Of a stretch of 64,000 bases of DNA, positions 43,618 through 54,400 are shown piece after piece; positions within the stretch are counted from its first letter, which is position 1; each line of letters begins with the position of its first letter. The notes under the pieces are model-generated. The model made no database searches. It was not told the DNA's origin and was given only the letters and a program-made list of their open reading frames with translations. Location of the stretch: contig CAZEHA010000011.1 in NCBI GenBank assembly GCA_964511665.1, forward strand, positions 9,501 to 73,500. The letters run 5' to 3'. The position numbers and the translations under genes are program-made. The DNA is from JAGOEF01 sp964511665 (GTDB taxonomy: Bacteria; Bacteroidota; Bacteroidia; Bacteroidales; ML635J-15).

Positions 43618-44091
43618 TTAGTTTTTTAATGATGTTACTATTTGTTGAGTATGCTTTTTGGTATCTACTTTATCGAAAATTGCCTCAATAATGCCATTTC
43701 CCGAAATCACAAATGTTTTTCGCAACACTCCCTCGTAGGTTTTTCCGTAGAGTTTCTTTTCGCCCCAGGCACCATAAGCTTTCATTATTGTTTTATCGGT
43801 ATCGGCTATCAGATTGAATGGCAACCCGTGTTTTTCGATAAAATTCTGATGACTCTTTTCACTATCAGGGCTTATGCCAATCACTTGGTAGCCTTTTTGC
43901 AACCACATATTGTAGTTATCGCGCAAATCGCAGGCTTCGGCAGTGCAACCGGGCGTATTGTCTTTCGGATAAAAATATAATATTAGCTTCTTACCGGCAA
44001 GCTGTTGTAATGTAATGGTTTCACCTGTTTGAATACGTCCTGTGAAATCAGGGGCTTTTTCTCCAATTTTCAAATTCGGCATTTCACTCAT
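43618..44091 (-). CDS. bcp: Thioredoxin-dependent thiol peroxidase (Bcp/PrxQ)
   Basis: A 157-residue peroxiredoxin. The peroxidatic Cys49 lies in DNTPGCTAEACDLRDN and a resolving Cys54 five residues later marks the atypical 2-Cys PrxQ type. It reduces peroxides with thioredoxin. It is five bases upstream of recA; the pair joins oxidative defence and DNA repair. A CAAATATA (minus TATATTTG) at 44105-44112 is a possible -7 element without an obvious -33. Confidence 0.95.
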   Translation of the reverse strand: MSEMPNLKIGEKAPDFTGRIQTGETITLQQLAGKKLILYFYPKDNTPGCTAEACDLRDNYNMWLQKGYQVIGISPDSEKSHQNFIEKHGLPFNLIADTDKTIMKAYGAWGEKKLYGKTYEGVLRKTFVISGNGIIEAIFDKVDTKKHTQQIVTSLKN

Positions 44092-44316
44092 TTTTTGATT
44101 CGTACAAATATATTTTATTTCGAAGAACCCTTAAAATATACAGGTGAAAGTTTATCAACAATTATAAAATTTAGCATTCACACTGAATAATGGTCTTTAA
44201 TCATATCAGTAATTTAATAAATATGTATCTTTATAGGTTTTATGGATAATCAGTATTGATGACATCTATAGACAGAATAAAATAGTACACAACTGAAAAG
44301 AATTGCATACATAGCA

Positions 44317-47300
44317 ATGCTTATTCTATTGGCATTGATGCCATTAGGAGTAATACCATTGTGTGCACAGCAAATCTCGGTAAAACTGCCTCCGGGCGAA
44401 AAAGAGGTTTTTGAACGATCGCAAAACCAGTTTAATGAGGGCGATTATCAACCGGCTAAAGAAGGTTTTTCGCAGCTTCTCAGCCTATACCCACGTGAAA
44501 TATACTTTAATTACGCCTACGGAGCATGCTTGGTAAACCTTAACACAGAGTTCGACAAAAGCATACAGTATCTTGAATACGCCCTAAAAGGAGGAAATTA
44601 CCACGCCAATTACTATTTGGGTCTGGCCTATCATTTGCGTTATATGTTCGAGAAAGCCATTATTCATTACGAAGCCTTTAAGACTCAGGCATCATCAAAA
44701 GAGATGCGTCAATTTCCTGTTGCCAGGCAGTTGCGTATGGCATATAATGGCGTGAGCCTAATCAGATATGCTTACGACCTTCAGGTTGTGAAAAACAAAA
44801 AAGTAAAAACTCAGAATTTTCATTACTCCTACGATATTCCACACTCGGGAGGAGAAATAGTGGTAGTTCCCGAAGAGTTTCGAAGCAAAACCGATAAAAA
44901 GAAAAAGCACAAGGGGCTCATGTATGTGTCTTATGTTCACAATCGTGCATTTTATGCCAGCTACGGGAACAGCAAAGATGCCAGTCTCGACATTTACATG
45001 GTAATAAAAGAAGGGGACAAATGGAGTGCTCCAATACTACTGCCCGCTCAGATAAATACCAGCGAAGATGAGGATTTTCCTTTTTTTCATCCCGATGGTG
45101 AAAAATTGTATTTCAGCTCGAAAGGGCACAATAGTATGGGTGGCTACGATATTTTTGTAGTTCAATACGACCGGCATCTCAATAGCTGGTACGAGGCAAA
45201 GAACCTAGACTTTCCGATTAATACTCCGCTCGACGACATCATGTACATCACCGACTCGTACAACATTACTGCATATTTTGCATCGAACCGCGAAACAGAA
45301 TCAGGGCGCATTGGTGTGTATCAAATATTATTAGAAAAAGACCCTCCGCTGCGATTGGTCGAAAATATGGATGACATCCGCAAAACATCGAAACTCGACA
45401 TTACACCGCTGGCGATGCAGATATTTGAAAAGCGCATGGAAGATGCTATGCCGGTAAACACCGATACCATTACTGCTGACAGTTTGCTGGTGGTTGTGCC
45501 CGACGAAAGCAATGGGTTTCAGCGCGATTCGGCCGTTTTTGCCAGCTTCGAAAACATTGTAATGGAGACTTATGAAAGCATTGATGAGCTAAATAATTCG
45601 ATTGAAAACTACCGTAACAAAGAAAACCTGGCACTGGCAAAAATTGATTTTTATATCAGTAAAATCGAAGACATCGAAGAAGAAAAGAAAACCGTGGAAC
45701 GAATGAAGATTCAAGCCTATGAGAAAGAAGCCAAACTTCGTGAGCTCGACGAAAAGCAATACCGGTATATCGACAGCATTGCCATGGCCAAATATGTATA
45801 TGATGAGTACGAAAAAACCATTGTAAACCTTGAGGCCAAAGCCACCAATTACAAAAGCACAGCCGATAATGCTGTGAGCAACAAAGATGTTACCGAGTCG
45901 GGCAACAATACATTACGAGAAGTTACAAAAAATATCGACAACGACATAGCACTTAATACTGACGATAAAATTACAGAACAAAACCGATCTGCTTACGAAG
46001 ATAGTCGCAAGGCTATCGAAAAAAATGAGACTGCACTAAACCAAATGAAATCGGATATTGAACGCATCGACAACGAAATACTACAATGTTACAATGGAAT
46101 AAAAAACACCGACAACTACGAAGATCAACAGAAACTAAATCAGCGGATTGCCTCGCTTGAGAAGGAGCGCAACAGCATTGTAAAAGATTATAAGGAATTG
46201 TATCTTAAGCAAGAATTTCTGTTTGTCGAAAATCAGCAATTGCAAACCGACTTAAACGTAACACAAGCACTGATAGCAGAAACCGACAGCCTTGTTCCTT
46301 CATATAGGCCCGAAAAGGTAGATGCCTTGCTGGCCAATGCCAACCGATATATTATGCGGCGCAACCAAAAAAACCTGAAGGAAATGGCCGACGTGCAAAT
46401 GCAAATACTCGATTCGGTATTTTTCGATAATTCTCAATTAATTACAAAACAATTTGATGAAGAGAACAATGAAGTGGTTAAACAAATATCAGCCGACAAA
46501 ACCAGCCTCGAACAAATAACACTCATTGCCGATAATCCAATTCTTAGCGACATTGAAATTGACAACAATTTGAAAGAAGCAAGGCAGATTGTTTCAACTA
46601 TGGACTCGATAAATAAGCAGCTTCAGGATGAAAGCGATGTGATTGTTCGCAAAAAACTACTCGACGACTATGCAATGCAACAACAATCATTAGATTCTGT
46701 ATATTCCGAAATAAACCAAAACATTGCAGCGCTTAACAACACCATAAGCGTTACTGTGTATAAAACCAGCGACAACACACCGGTTCGCAGTCATACCGAA
46801 GAAAAAATTACTGCGATTAAAGAAAGTGGGAACGAAAAAGAGGTGCTGTTGGCCGAAGATTATCTGAATACTGCCGATTCGTTGTATGCCATGGCCGCAG
46901 GTAATACTGAGAATAACGAATTGTTACCGGCAGTGCAGGATTTTTATTTAAAACAAGCCATTGCCTACGAAAACAAAGCTTTCGAAATTGTGGAGCAATT
47001 ATCAGCAGATCCGTTAGCATTACTGCAAGACAATCAGACCGACAGTATTACAACGAGCAACCAAAACAGGCAAATTCAAGAAGATGAAACTCAAGTTTCT
47101 GACAGCATAACCAGATACACCACCGTAGGTAATACCAAAGACAAACTGAATGAACTGACTACAAAAAACAACGATGCGGAAGCCGACAAGGCCTGGCAGG
47201 TTGCTGTTGAAGAATACAGCCGTGTTGATGAATTACATAGCAAAGCAGAAAAGGCAAAAAACGAAAGCAAAAAAGCTGAGGCAATTGACGAAGCAAATCA

Positions 47301-50300
47301 GGCATACCTGAATGCACGCAAGAACCATGCACAAGCTGCATTAAACGATATCGACGTAAAATCGGATGAGTATGCCATTATAGAAAAAGGATATGCCGAC
47401 ATTGCCGGAACACAGTACAGCGATGTACAGAAAAATACCGCCGAAGCACTGAAAACGGAAGCGGAACAATTGCACAACCAAGCCGTTCAAGTAATGCTTG
47501 CTGCCGAAGAAACCAACAACGACAGCCTGCGCAACGAGCTACTTATAGCAGCAGCCGATTTCGAGAACAAAGCAGTTGATACATATCGCAATGCTTTTGA
47601 AATTATATCAGGAGAAGAAATACCTGTTAATGAGACCATTGCCCAAAACAATCGGGTGATAAGTAATTCTACAATTAACGATGTTGCCGAAAATCATCGT
47701 AGTGTTATATTGGCGCAAAACAATGCCCAAACTGAAGATACCGATGCGGAACAAAAGGCTTACACCGATATGCGGAAACGCAATCTGGAACGTGTTGATT
47801 CGCTGCTTGTTGAAACTGAGAATTTTGACAATCAAATTGCAAGACTCGAAACTGAATATGCAAACACAGAAACCACAGCTGAGAAAGATAGTATTATTAA
47901 AGAAATTGTACAAATTCAGAACAAGCGGCTTGATGCCAACGAGAAGGCCATTGCAATTATTGCCGATATGCAGGATGAAGAAATACGCAGAAACCGTGAA
48001 GCAATTGATAGCAATAAGAAACTGTACAGAAGCAACAAAGATTTACTGGTTGAAATCGACAATGAATTTAAGAAATATGAGAATATACGCTCCCAGATGC
48101 GTAATCGAAACGATAACACTTACATATATATGCTGAGCGAAGTAGTGATTCTGGGCGAAAATCTTCTCGAAAAACAAAAGCGCTTGTTGGCATCGGCAGG
48201 CAACGAACCCTCAACAGAACCAAGCGATGAGTTGACACAGTACCGCAACAAAATCGAGAAGACACAAGTTGGTATCGCCAAAACTACTCAGTGGATTACC
48301 GAACAGCAAGCCATCGCTATGCAAAACAATAGAGACAGTGTTGATGTTGTAACAAACACCGACAGTTTGTTGGTTCACAAAAAGACCAAAGCCGAAATTC
48401 AATATGAAAACTCGCTGGAGGAACTCAACAATCTGGCAAAAAACGATGTATTCGTAACCGAAGCAGTCCTTTCGATTACACGAGAAACCGACAGTTTAGT
48501 TGCACAAGCAAAGCAAATTCGCAACGATATAGAACTAAACAAAGCGACATATTCTGACCTGAAATTACGGCAAATGGAGCAAGAGGCCGACAGCTTGGTG
48601 ATGCTTGCGTCGAAACGCCACGAGGCATTTATTGAAGACTATTCCGATTATCTTGCTTACATTGAGCAACAACAGCGATTGAACGACGAATACATACAAC
48701 GCAAGAAAAAAGTGGAACAAACACAGGTCGGCGATAGCAGCGCAGCAGCAGTGCAACGTATTGCAGTAGTAAGCGATGAGTTGTTGCATGCTGCCGATTC
48801 GCTAGACCTTGAAATCGCCGAGAACTATTATTCATACAATTCCGATGAAATTAGTCGACTAAAAATGGAATCGGCACAACTGAGAGAAAAAGCCATTGCT
48901 CTATACCAACAAGCCGAAGAAATTGCGTTGAACAACAACGATGCATTGGCACACGAAATAAACTCAGAATACCAACACATCAATGTAGCATCTGAAACCT
49001 CAACCGATACCTTGCGATTAACTGCAGTAAACGATACAATAATCGACAATAAGGTGCTGCCGCGTTACCAAATCACAGTCGATTTTCTGCCCGACGAAAC
49101 ACAGGAAAACAGCGAATACAATAAATTCTTAAAGCAACGCGATAAAAGCCTGTACAAACACGAAAAGCTTTCTGACCGCATCGAAGTGTTGGAAAGAACA
49201 AAAACAGAAATAGTAAATAAGAAGAAAATTGCCCGCATCAATAAGAAAATCGACAAAATTGATGCTAAGCGCGACGACAATTTAATAGGCTATTACGAGA
49301 GTAACGAACACATAGCTGAGTTGCAGCGCAGGCATCTCGATAATACTTACGACACAGCGGAAATTATCTATTACGAAAATAGAATCATTGCCGACAGCCT
49401 ATACCAAACAGCCATTGAAGCCGATAATACATCGGAATTGTTAAGGCAACAGGCAGAAACAGAAAAAAACAAAAAGCAGCGCAGACAATTACTAGAAGAA
49501 GCTGCCAAAGCCGAAGAGCAAGCGCTGAAAAACCGTCAGGAGGCCATCGCTGCAGCCACTGCATCAACCCGTATCAGGCCTGTAGAAATTAGCTCCGATA
49601 CGGCATTAATAGTTGTGAACACCGACACTGTTTCTAATAGACAAGACATACAGGCTCAAAACAACGACCCGGTAATACACCCCGTTCAAAGTGGTGATAC
49701 CATAAAACTTCAACCCGACTACAGCAACTACGAAGGTCTAATTTTCAGAATTCAGTTTGCTGCTTACAATCGTATTGTAGGAGACGACTATACGAAGGGA
49801 TTGTCGCCTATTTTTACCGAAAATGTACCCGGTAAAACGCTAATCCGCTACATGACAGGTGTATTTGGAACGTATAATGCAGCAACCACCGCTTTGCCGA
49901 AGGTAAAAGCATTAGGGTTTGGCGATGCATTTATAGTTGCCTACCTCAATGGAGTACGGGTAAGCATCTACGAAGCCAATCAGTATTTAGCCAGTCATCA
50001 GGCCAGCGATGTGAATCTACTGGTTGTTGGAAATGATATCATTGCAGATAATGCCGGCACCTATCAAAAAACAGTCGATCGAAATACAGAATCAGATAGT
50101 CATACAAGTACACAGTCAGCTATTACCTCTCAAAATAACGACGACACCAGCTACAAAAACATAAATTCCAACGCCGAAGTAATACTCACGGTGCAGTTCG
50201 CTGCTGCAAAAAGACTGCTGCAACCCGGGGAAATTTACGGAATAGAAACCGATTTTGTTGAATACCTTGATAACGGGTATATCAGGCACATGTATGGCAA

Positions 50301-50799
50301 GTACTATACCATGAACGATGCAAATGCTGCACGTAACCAACTTCGCGAAAAAGGTGCCCGCGATGCTTTTGTGGTGGCGTATCGCGACGGTAAACGTATT
50401 CCGGTAAACGAAGCCCTCGAAATCATTCGCACAAAACCTGTTGAGAAACAAGTAGAAACCAACGCACAGCCTATCGATACAATTATGCATGATCAGGGAA
50501 CAGCTCCCCACCTTCCCGATAAAACCAGTGGTATTGTTATCGATATCTATGTTCAGGTAGGGGCATACCGTCAGGAGGTTTCCGATGAAACCCTCAAGCT
50601 ATTTGCCAACATTGCCGACGGAAATCAAATCAAAACCTTCAGCAACAACAATCTGATAATATATCGCATTGGACCTCTTGAATCACAGGCCAAAGCCGGC
50701 ATCATCAGACAAAGGGCAATTCAGGCAGGCATTACCGATGCTTTTATTGTGGCTTATAAAGATGGAAAACAAATTCCACTACAACAGTTAACCGAATAA
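44317..50799 (+). CDS. Giant envelope protein: TPR, PD40-like propeller, long helical repeats, three SPOR-like domains
   Basis: A 2160-residue protein with an N-terminal hydrophobic signal (LILLALMPLGVIPLCAQ). TPR repeats (about 28-145) precede PD40-like strands (about 200-345: FPFFHPDGEKLYFSSKGHNSMGGYDIF). A helical, Asp/Glu/Lys/Gln/Asn-rich region of about 1400 residues follows, with degenerate A(D/E)xL units. Three SPOR-like domains end it: about 1806-1895 (FRIQFAAYNR), 1955-2035 (LTVQFAAAKR) and 2074-2155 (IYVQVGAYRQ), each closing with DAF(I/V)VAY. SPOR domains bind denuded peptidoglycan. The ATG 44317 gives a signal without basic residues; the frame is open back to 44281 and contains Lys-Arg, so a non-ATG start such as CTG 44293 is possible. 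clpS follows 22 bases later. Confidence 0.85.
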   Translation: MLILLALMPLGVIPLCAQQISVKLPPGEKEVFERSQNQFNEGDYQPAKEGFSQLLSLYPREIYFNYAYGACLVNLNTEFDKSIQYLEYALKGGNYHANYYLGLAYHLRYMFEKAIIHYEAFKTQASSKEMRQFPVARQLRMAYNGVSLIRYAYDLQVVKNKKVKTQNFHYSYDIPHSGGEIVVVPEEFRSKTDKKKKHKGLMYVSYVHNRAFYASYGNSKDASLDIYMVIKEGDKWSAPILLPAQINTSEDEDFPFFHPDGEKLYFSSKGHNSMGGYDIFVVQYDRHLNSWYEAKNLDFPINTPLDDIMYITDSYNITAYFASNRETESGRIGVYQILLEKDPPLRLVENMDDIRKTSKLDITPLAMQIFEKRMEDAMPVNTDTITADSLLVVVPDESNGFQRDSAVFASFENIVMETYESIDELNNSIENYRNKENLALAKIDFYISKIEDIEEEKKTVERMKIQAYEKEAKLRELDEKQYRYIDSIAMAKYVYDEYEKTIVNLEAKATNYKSTADNAVSNKDVTESGNNTLREVTKNIDNDIALNTDDKITEQNRSAYEDSRKAIEKNETALNQMKSDIERIDNEILQCYNGIKNTDNYEDQQKLNQRIASLEKERNSIVKDYKELYLKQEFLFVENQQLQTDLNVTQALIAETDSLVPSYRPEKVDALLANANRYIMRRNQKNLKEMADVQMQILDSVFFDNSQLITKQFDEENNEVVKQISADKTSLEQITLIADNPILSDIEIDNNLKEARQIVSTMDSINKQLQDESDVIVRKKLLDDYAMQQQSLDSVYSEINQNIAALNNTISVTVYKTSDNTPVRSHTEEKITAIKESGNEKEVLLAEDYLNTADSLYAMAAGNTENNELLPAVQDFYLKQAIAYENKAFEIVEQLSADPLALLQDNQTDSITTSNQNRQIQEDETQVSDSITRYTTVGNTKDKLNELTTKNNDAEADKAWQVAVEEYSRVDELHSKAEKAKNESKKAEAIDEANQAYLNARKNHAQAALNDIDVKSDEYAIIEKGYADIAGTQYSDVQKNTAEALKTEAEQLHNQAVQVMLAAEETNNDSLRNELLIAAADFENKAVDTYRNAFEIISGEEIPVNETIAQNNRVISNSTINDVAENHRSVILAQNNAQTEDTDAEQKAYTDMRKRNLERVDSLLVETENFDNQIARLETEYANTETTAEKDSIIKEIVQIQNKRLDANEKAIAIIADMQDEEIRRNREAIDSNKKLYRSNKDLLVEIDNEFKKYENIRSQMRNRNDNTYIYMLSEVVILGENLLEKQKRLLASAGNEPSTEPSDELTQYRNKIEKTQVGIAKTTQWITEQQAIAMQNNRDSVDVVTNTDSLLVHKKTKAEIQYENSLEELNNLAKNDVFVTEAVLSITRETDSLVAQAKQIRNDIELNKATYSDLKLRQMEQEADSLVMLASKRHEAFIEDYSDYLAYIEQQQRLNDEYIQRKKKVEQTQVGDSSAAAVQRIAVVSDELLHAADSLDLEIAENYYSYNSDEISRLKMESAQLREKAIALYQQAEEIALNNNDALAHEINSEYQHINVASETSTDTLRLTAVNDTIIDNKVLPRYQITVDFLPDETQENSEYNKFLKQRDKSLYKHEKLSDRIEVLERTKTEIVNKKKIARINKKIDKIDAKRDDNLIGYYESNEHIAELQRRHLDNTYDTAEIIYYENRIIADSLYQTAIEADNTSELLRQQAETEKNKKQRRQLLEEAAKAEEQALKNRQEAIAAATASTRIRPVEISSDTALIVVNTDTVSNRQDIQAQNNDPVIHPVQSGDTIKLQPDYSNYEGLIFRIQFAAYNRIVGDDYTKGLSPIFTENVPGKTLIRYMTGVFGTYNAATTALPKVKALGFGDAFIVAYLNGVRVSIYEANQYLASHQASDVNLLVVGNDIIADNAGTYQKTVDRNTESDSHTSTQSAITSQNNDDTSYKNINSNAEVILTVQFAAAKRLLQPGEIYGIETDFVEYLDNGYIRHMYGKYYTMNDANAARNQLREKGARDAFVVAYRDGKRIPVNEALEIIRTKPVEKQVETNAQPIDTIMHDQGTAPHLPDKTSGIVIDIYVQVGAYRQEVSDETLKLFANIADGNQIKTFSNNNLIIYRIGPLESQAKAGIIRQRAIQAGITDAFIVAYKDGKQIPLQQLTE

Positions 50800-50821
50800 A
50801 AAAAAGAGCTATATTTGCTTT

Positions 50822-51100
50822 ATGACAAGGAAACAAACACAGGAAACTCCGATAGAAATTCAACAGGAGAAGTTGAACACCAACCATGTGCTGGTTTTGT
50901 ACAACGACGATGTTAACACTTTTGAATATGTTATCGACTGCTTGATTGATATTTGTGGGCACGATGAATTGCAGGCCGAGCAATGTGCTTTTTTAACCCA
51001 TTACAAAGGGAAGTGTGAAATTAAGAACGGGAAGTATTGCACACTGAAGCCGATGAAGGACTCTTTAACCGACAGAGGACTGAGTGTTACAATAGAATAA
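50822..51100 (+). CDS. clpS: ATP-dependent Clp protease adaptor ClpS
   Basis: A 92-residue adaptor that delivers N-degron proteins to ClpAP. The N-terminal extension is flexible, followed by HVLVLYNDDVNTFEYVIDCL, the signature of the N-degron pocket, and AFLTHYKGKCEI in place of the usual TLxxHxxG. It follows the giant envelope gene closely and ends at a strong terminator. clpA is not in the window. Confidence 0.93.
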   Translation: MTRKQTQETPIEIQQEKLNTNHVLVLYNDDVNTFEYVIDCLIDICGHDELQAEQCAFLTHYKGKCEIKNGKYCTLKPMKDSLTDRGLSVTIE

Positions 51101-51132
51101 AAAAAACAGCGGGTTAAAACCCGCTGTTTTTT
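51101..51132. terminator. Bidirectional terminator between clpS and the DUF3467 gene
   Basis: AAAAAACAGCGGGTT and AACCCGCTGTTTTTT form a perfect 15-base inverted repeat with a two-base gap, flanked by A and T runs. It directly follows the clpS stop on the plus strand and the DUF3467 stop on the minus strand, ending both transcripts, including the long rpoBC operon. Confidence 0.93.
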
Positions 51133-51456
51133 TTATGCTTGAGGCGTAGGTCCGCCGAAAGTCATGGGAATAATCGGCCCTTGATTTTGATCCGATATTT
51201 TTATGGTACCGTTGGTTTGCTCAAACTTATTGATGTTTTCTTTAAGCGCCATCATAAGTCGTTTGGCATGCTCGGGCGTAAGTATGATGCGTGACTTAAC
51301 CTGTGCCTTGGGAACTCCGGGCATAATGCGCACAAAGTCAACAATAAACTCTGCATTGCTGTGAGTTATCACAGCTAAATTCGAATAGGTTCCCTGAGCA
51401 ACATCTTCTTTGAGTTCGATGTTGATTTGATTTTGTTTTGGCATCTTGTCGTCCAT
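51133..51456 (-). CDS. DUF3467 protein downstream of rpoC
   Basis: A 107-residue protein of family DUF3467: INIELKEDVAQGTYSNLAVITHSNAEFIVDFVRIMPGVPKAQV, then SRIILTPEHAKRLMMALKENI. The place behind rpoC is conserved in Bacteroidota. The beta-rich fold and position suggest a link with transcription or the ribosome, but no role is known to me. A second ATG lies four codons in. It is the last gene of the operon. Confidence 0.9.
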   Translation of the reverse strand: MDDKMPKQNQINIELKEDVAQGTYSNLAVITHSNAEFIVDFVRIMPGVPKAQVKSRIILTPEHAKRLMMALKENINKFEQTNGTIKISDQNQGPIIPMTFGGPTPQA

Positions 51457-51463
51457 AATTCAA

Positions 51464-54400
51464 TTATTCGTTTACGGTTTCATATTTTTCGGTCATATAG
51501 GCCAGTTCTTCTTTATTGCCAACAATTAAGTTTTTATATTCTCGCAATCCGGTGCCGGCAGGTATCAGATGACCTACGATAACGTTTTCTTTCAGACCTT
51601 CGAGATAATCGCGTTTTCCACTTATGGCAGCCTCGTTAAGCACTTTGGTAGTTTCCTGGAACGAAGCGGCCGACATAAAGCTCTTGGTTTGCAGTGCGGC
51701 ACGAGTTATACCCTGAAGCACCTGACTCGATGTAGCGGGAATAGCATCGCGGCCTTCGATTAGTTTAAGGTCTTTTCGTTTCAGCATCGAATTTTCGTCG
51801 CGTAGTTTTCGTGCCGAAATAATCTGGCCTGCATGAACGCTTCCCGAGTCTCCCGGATCGATTACCACTTTTTTGTCGAAAATAGCATCGTTCACTTCGC
51901 GGAATTCCCATTTATCAACAATTTGTTTTTCGAGGAAGCGGGTATCTCCCGGGTCTTCAATTTCTACCTTACGCATCATCTGACGAACAATAACTTCGTA
52001 GTGCTTGTCGTTGATTTTCACACCCTGCATTCGATACACTTCCTGAACCTCGTTCACGATATACTCCTGAACCATTGTTGGTCCTTTAATATTCAGAATA
52101 TCGCTGGGGGTAGTTGCTCCTTCCGACAGTGGAGTTCCGGCTCGAACAAAGTCGCTATCCTGAACCAAAATTTGTTTTGAGAGAGGAACCAGATAACGTT
52201 TTTCTTCGTTTTCTTTCGATCTGATAATTATTTCACGGTTTCCACGCTTAATTTTTCCAAATTCAACCTGGCCGTTTATTTCGCAAACCACTGCAGGATT
52301 CGAGGGGTTACGCGCCTCGAACAATTCGGTAACACGAGGCAAGCCACCGGTAATATCACCACCCTTACCAACAACTCTTGGAATTTTTACCAAAATTTGT
52401 CCGGCAATAACTTTCTCGTTCTCCTGAACACTAATGTGAGCTCCTACCGGCAAGTTATAAATTTTAAGAATCTCTTTCGAGCTATTGAGTATTCGCACAA
52501 CAGGTATTTTCGATTTATCGCGTGTTTCAATAATCACTTTTTCGCGATAACCGGTTTGTTCATCGGCCTCTTCGCGAAAGGTAGTGCCTTCGATAACATT
52601 TTCGAAGCTAACCTTTCCGGATACTTCGGTAATAATAATCGAGTTAAACGGATCCCAACTGCAAATCACAGTTCCTTTATCGACATGCTGACCCGGTTTA
52701 ACAAAAAGCTTCGATCCGTAAGGAATGTTATTTGTCATAATAACGATTCCTGTATTCTTATCGATAAGTCTCATTTCGGCCATACGTCCGATAACCACAT
52801 CTACCTTTGTACCATGTTCATCGAGATGTTCTACTGTACGTAGGTCATCGATTTCTACAATACCTTCGTATTTAACCATTATGGTTGATTCGGTAGCTAT
52901 GTTACCGGCAACCCCCCCAACGTGGAATGTACGCAGAGTAAGCTGTGTGCCGGGTTCTCCAATCGACTGAGCAGCAATAACACCTACGGCTTCGCCTTTT
53001 TGCACCATACGTCCGGTAGCAAGATTACGACCATAACATTTACCACATACTCCACGCTTCGATTCACAGGTCAATACCGAGCGAATTTCGACTTCTTCGA
53101 TGGGCGATTTTTCAATAATTGTAGCAACGTCTTCAGTAATTTCTTGTCCGGCAGCAACAATCAAATCGCCATTAAGTGGGTGATACACGTCGTGTACAGT
53201 AGTGCGACCCAAAATGCGCTCGTAAAGGGTTTCTACTACCTCTTCGTTCTTCTTTATTGTGCTTGCTACAAGACCACGTAAGGTTCCGCAATCTTCTTCG
53301 GTAATAACAATATCCTGAGCCACATCCACCAAACGACGCGTGAGATAACCTGCGTCGGCAGTTTTTAGTGCAGTATCGGCCAAACCTTTGCGAGCACCGT
53401 GGGTTGAAATAAAGTATTCTAAGATAGAGAGACCTTCTTTAAAGTTTGAGAGAATCGGGTTTTCGATAATCTCGGCACCGGTTGAAACCGATTTTTGCGG
53501 TTTCCCCATAAGTCCCCTCATACCACACAACTGACGTATCTGTTCATTAGAACCGCGTGCACCTGAATCGAGCATCATATACACCGAATTGAAGCCCTGA
53601 TTATCGGTTGATAGCTGCTTCATTACCTCTTTGGCAAGATTTGCATTTACGTGAGTCCATACATCAATTACTTGATTGTAACGCTCGTTGTTTGTAATAT
53701 ACCCAGATTCATAGTAAGCTCTGATTTCTTCAACCTTCTTATACCCTTCTTCTATCATAACCTGTTTCTTTGCAGGCACAATTACGTTGTCGAGGTTAAA
53801 AGAGAGTCCACCTTTGAAAGCCATACTGAATCCGAGATCTTTAATATCATCAAGGAATTTAGCAGCAGCTGCAGTACCGGCTTTTTTAAGCACATTCCCA
53901 ATGATTGTTCTCAGCGATTTTTTTGTAAGAAGCTCGTTGATATATCCAACCTCACGTGGTACTGCCTGATTGAAAATAACCCGCCCTGTGGTGGTTTCTA
54001 TAAGATGATGAATATAGTTACCATCTTTGTCAACATCATCAACCTTTACCTTGATACGTGCATGCAGGTCTAATTTACCTTCGTTGTATGCAATAATAAC
54101 TTCTTTAGAACTGTAAAAAATCAGATCCTCACCCTTGGCACCATCACGCTGTTTGGTAATGTAATACAATCCGAGAACCATATCCTGAGAGGGTACAGTA
54201 ATAGGAGCCCCATTGGCAGGGTTAAGAATATTATGAGAGGCCAGCATCAGAATTTGAGCCTCGATAACAGCTTCGTTGCCCAATGGCAGGTGAACTGCCA
54301 TTTGGTCGCCGTCGAAGTCAGCATTAAATGCGGTGCAGACCAAAGGATGTAACTGAATGGCCTTGCCTTCGATAAGCTTAGGCTGAAACGCCTGAATACC

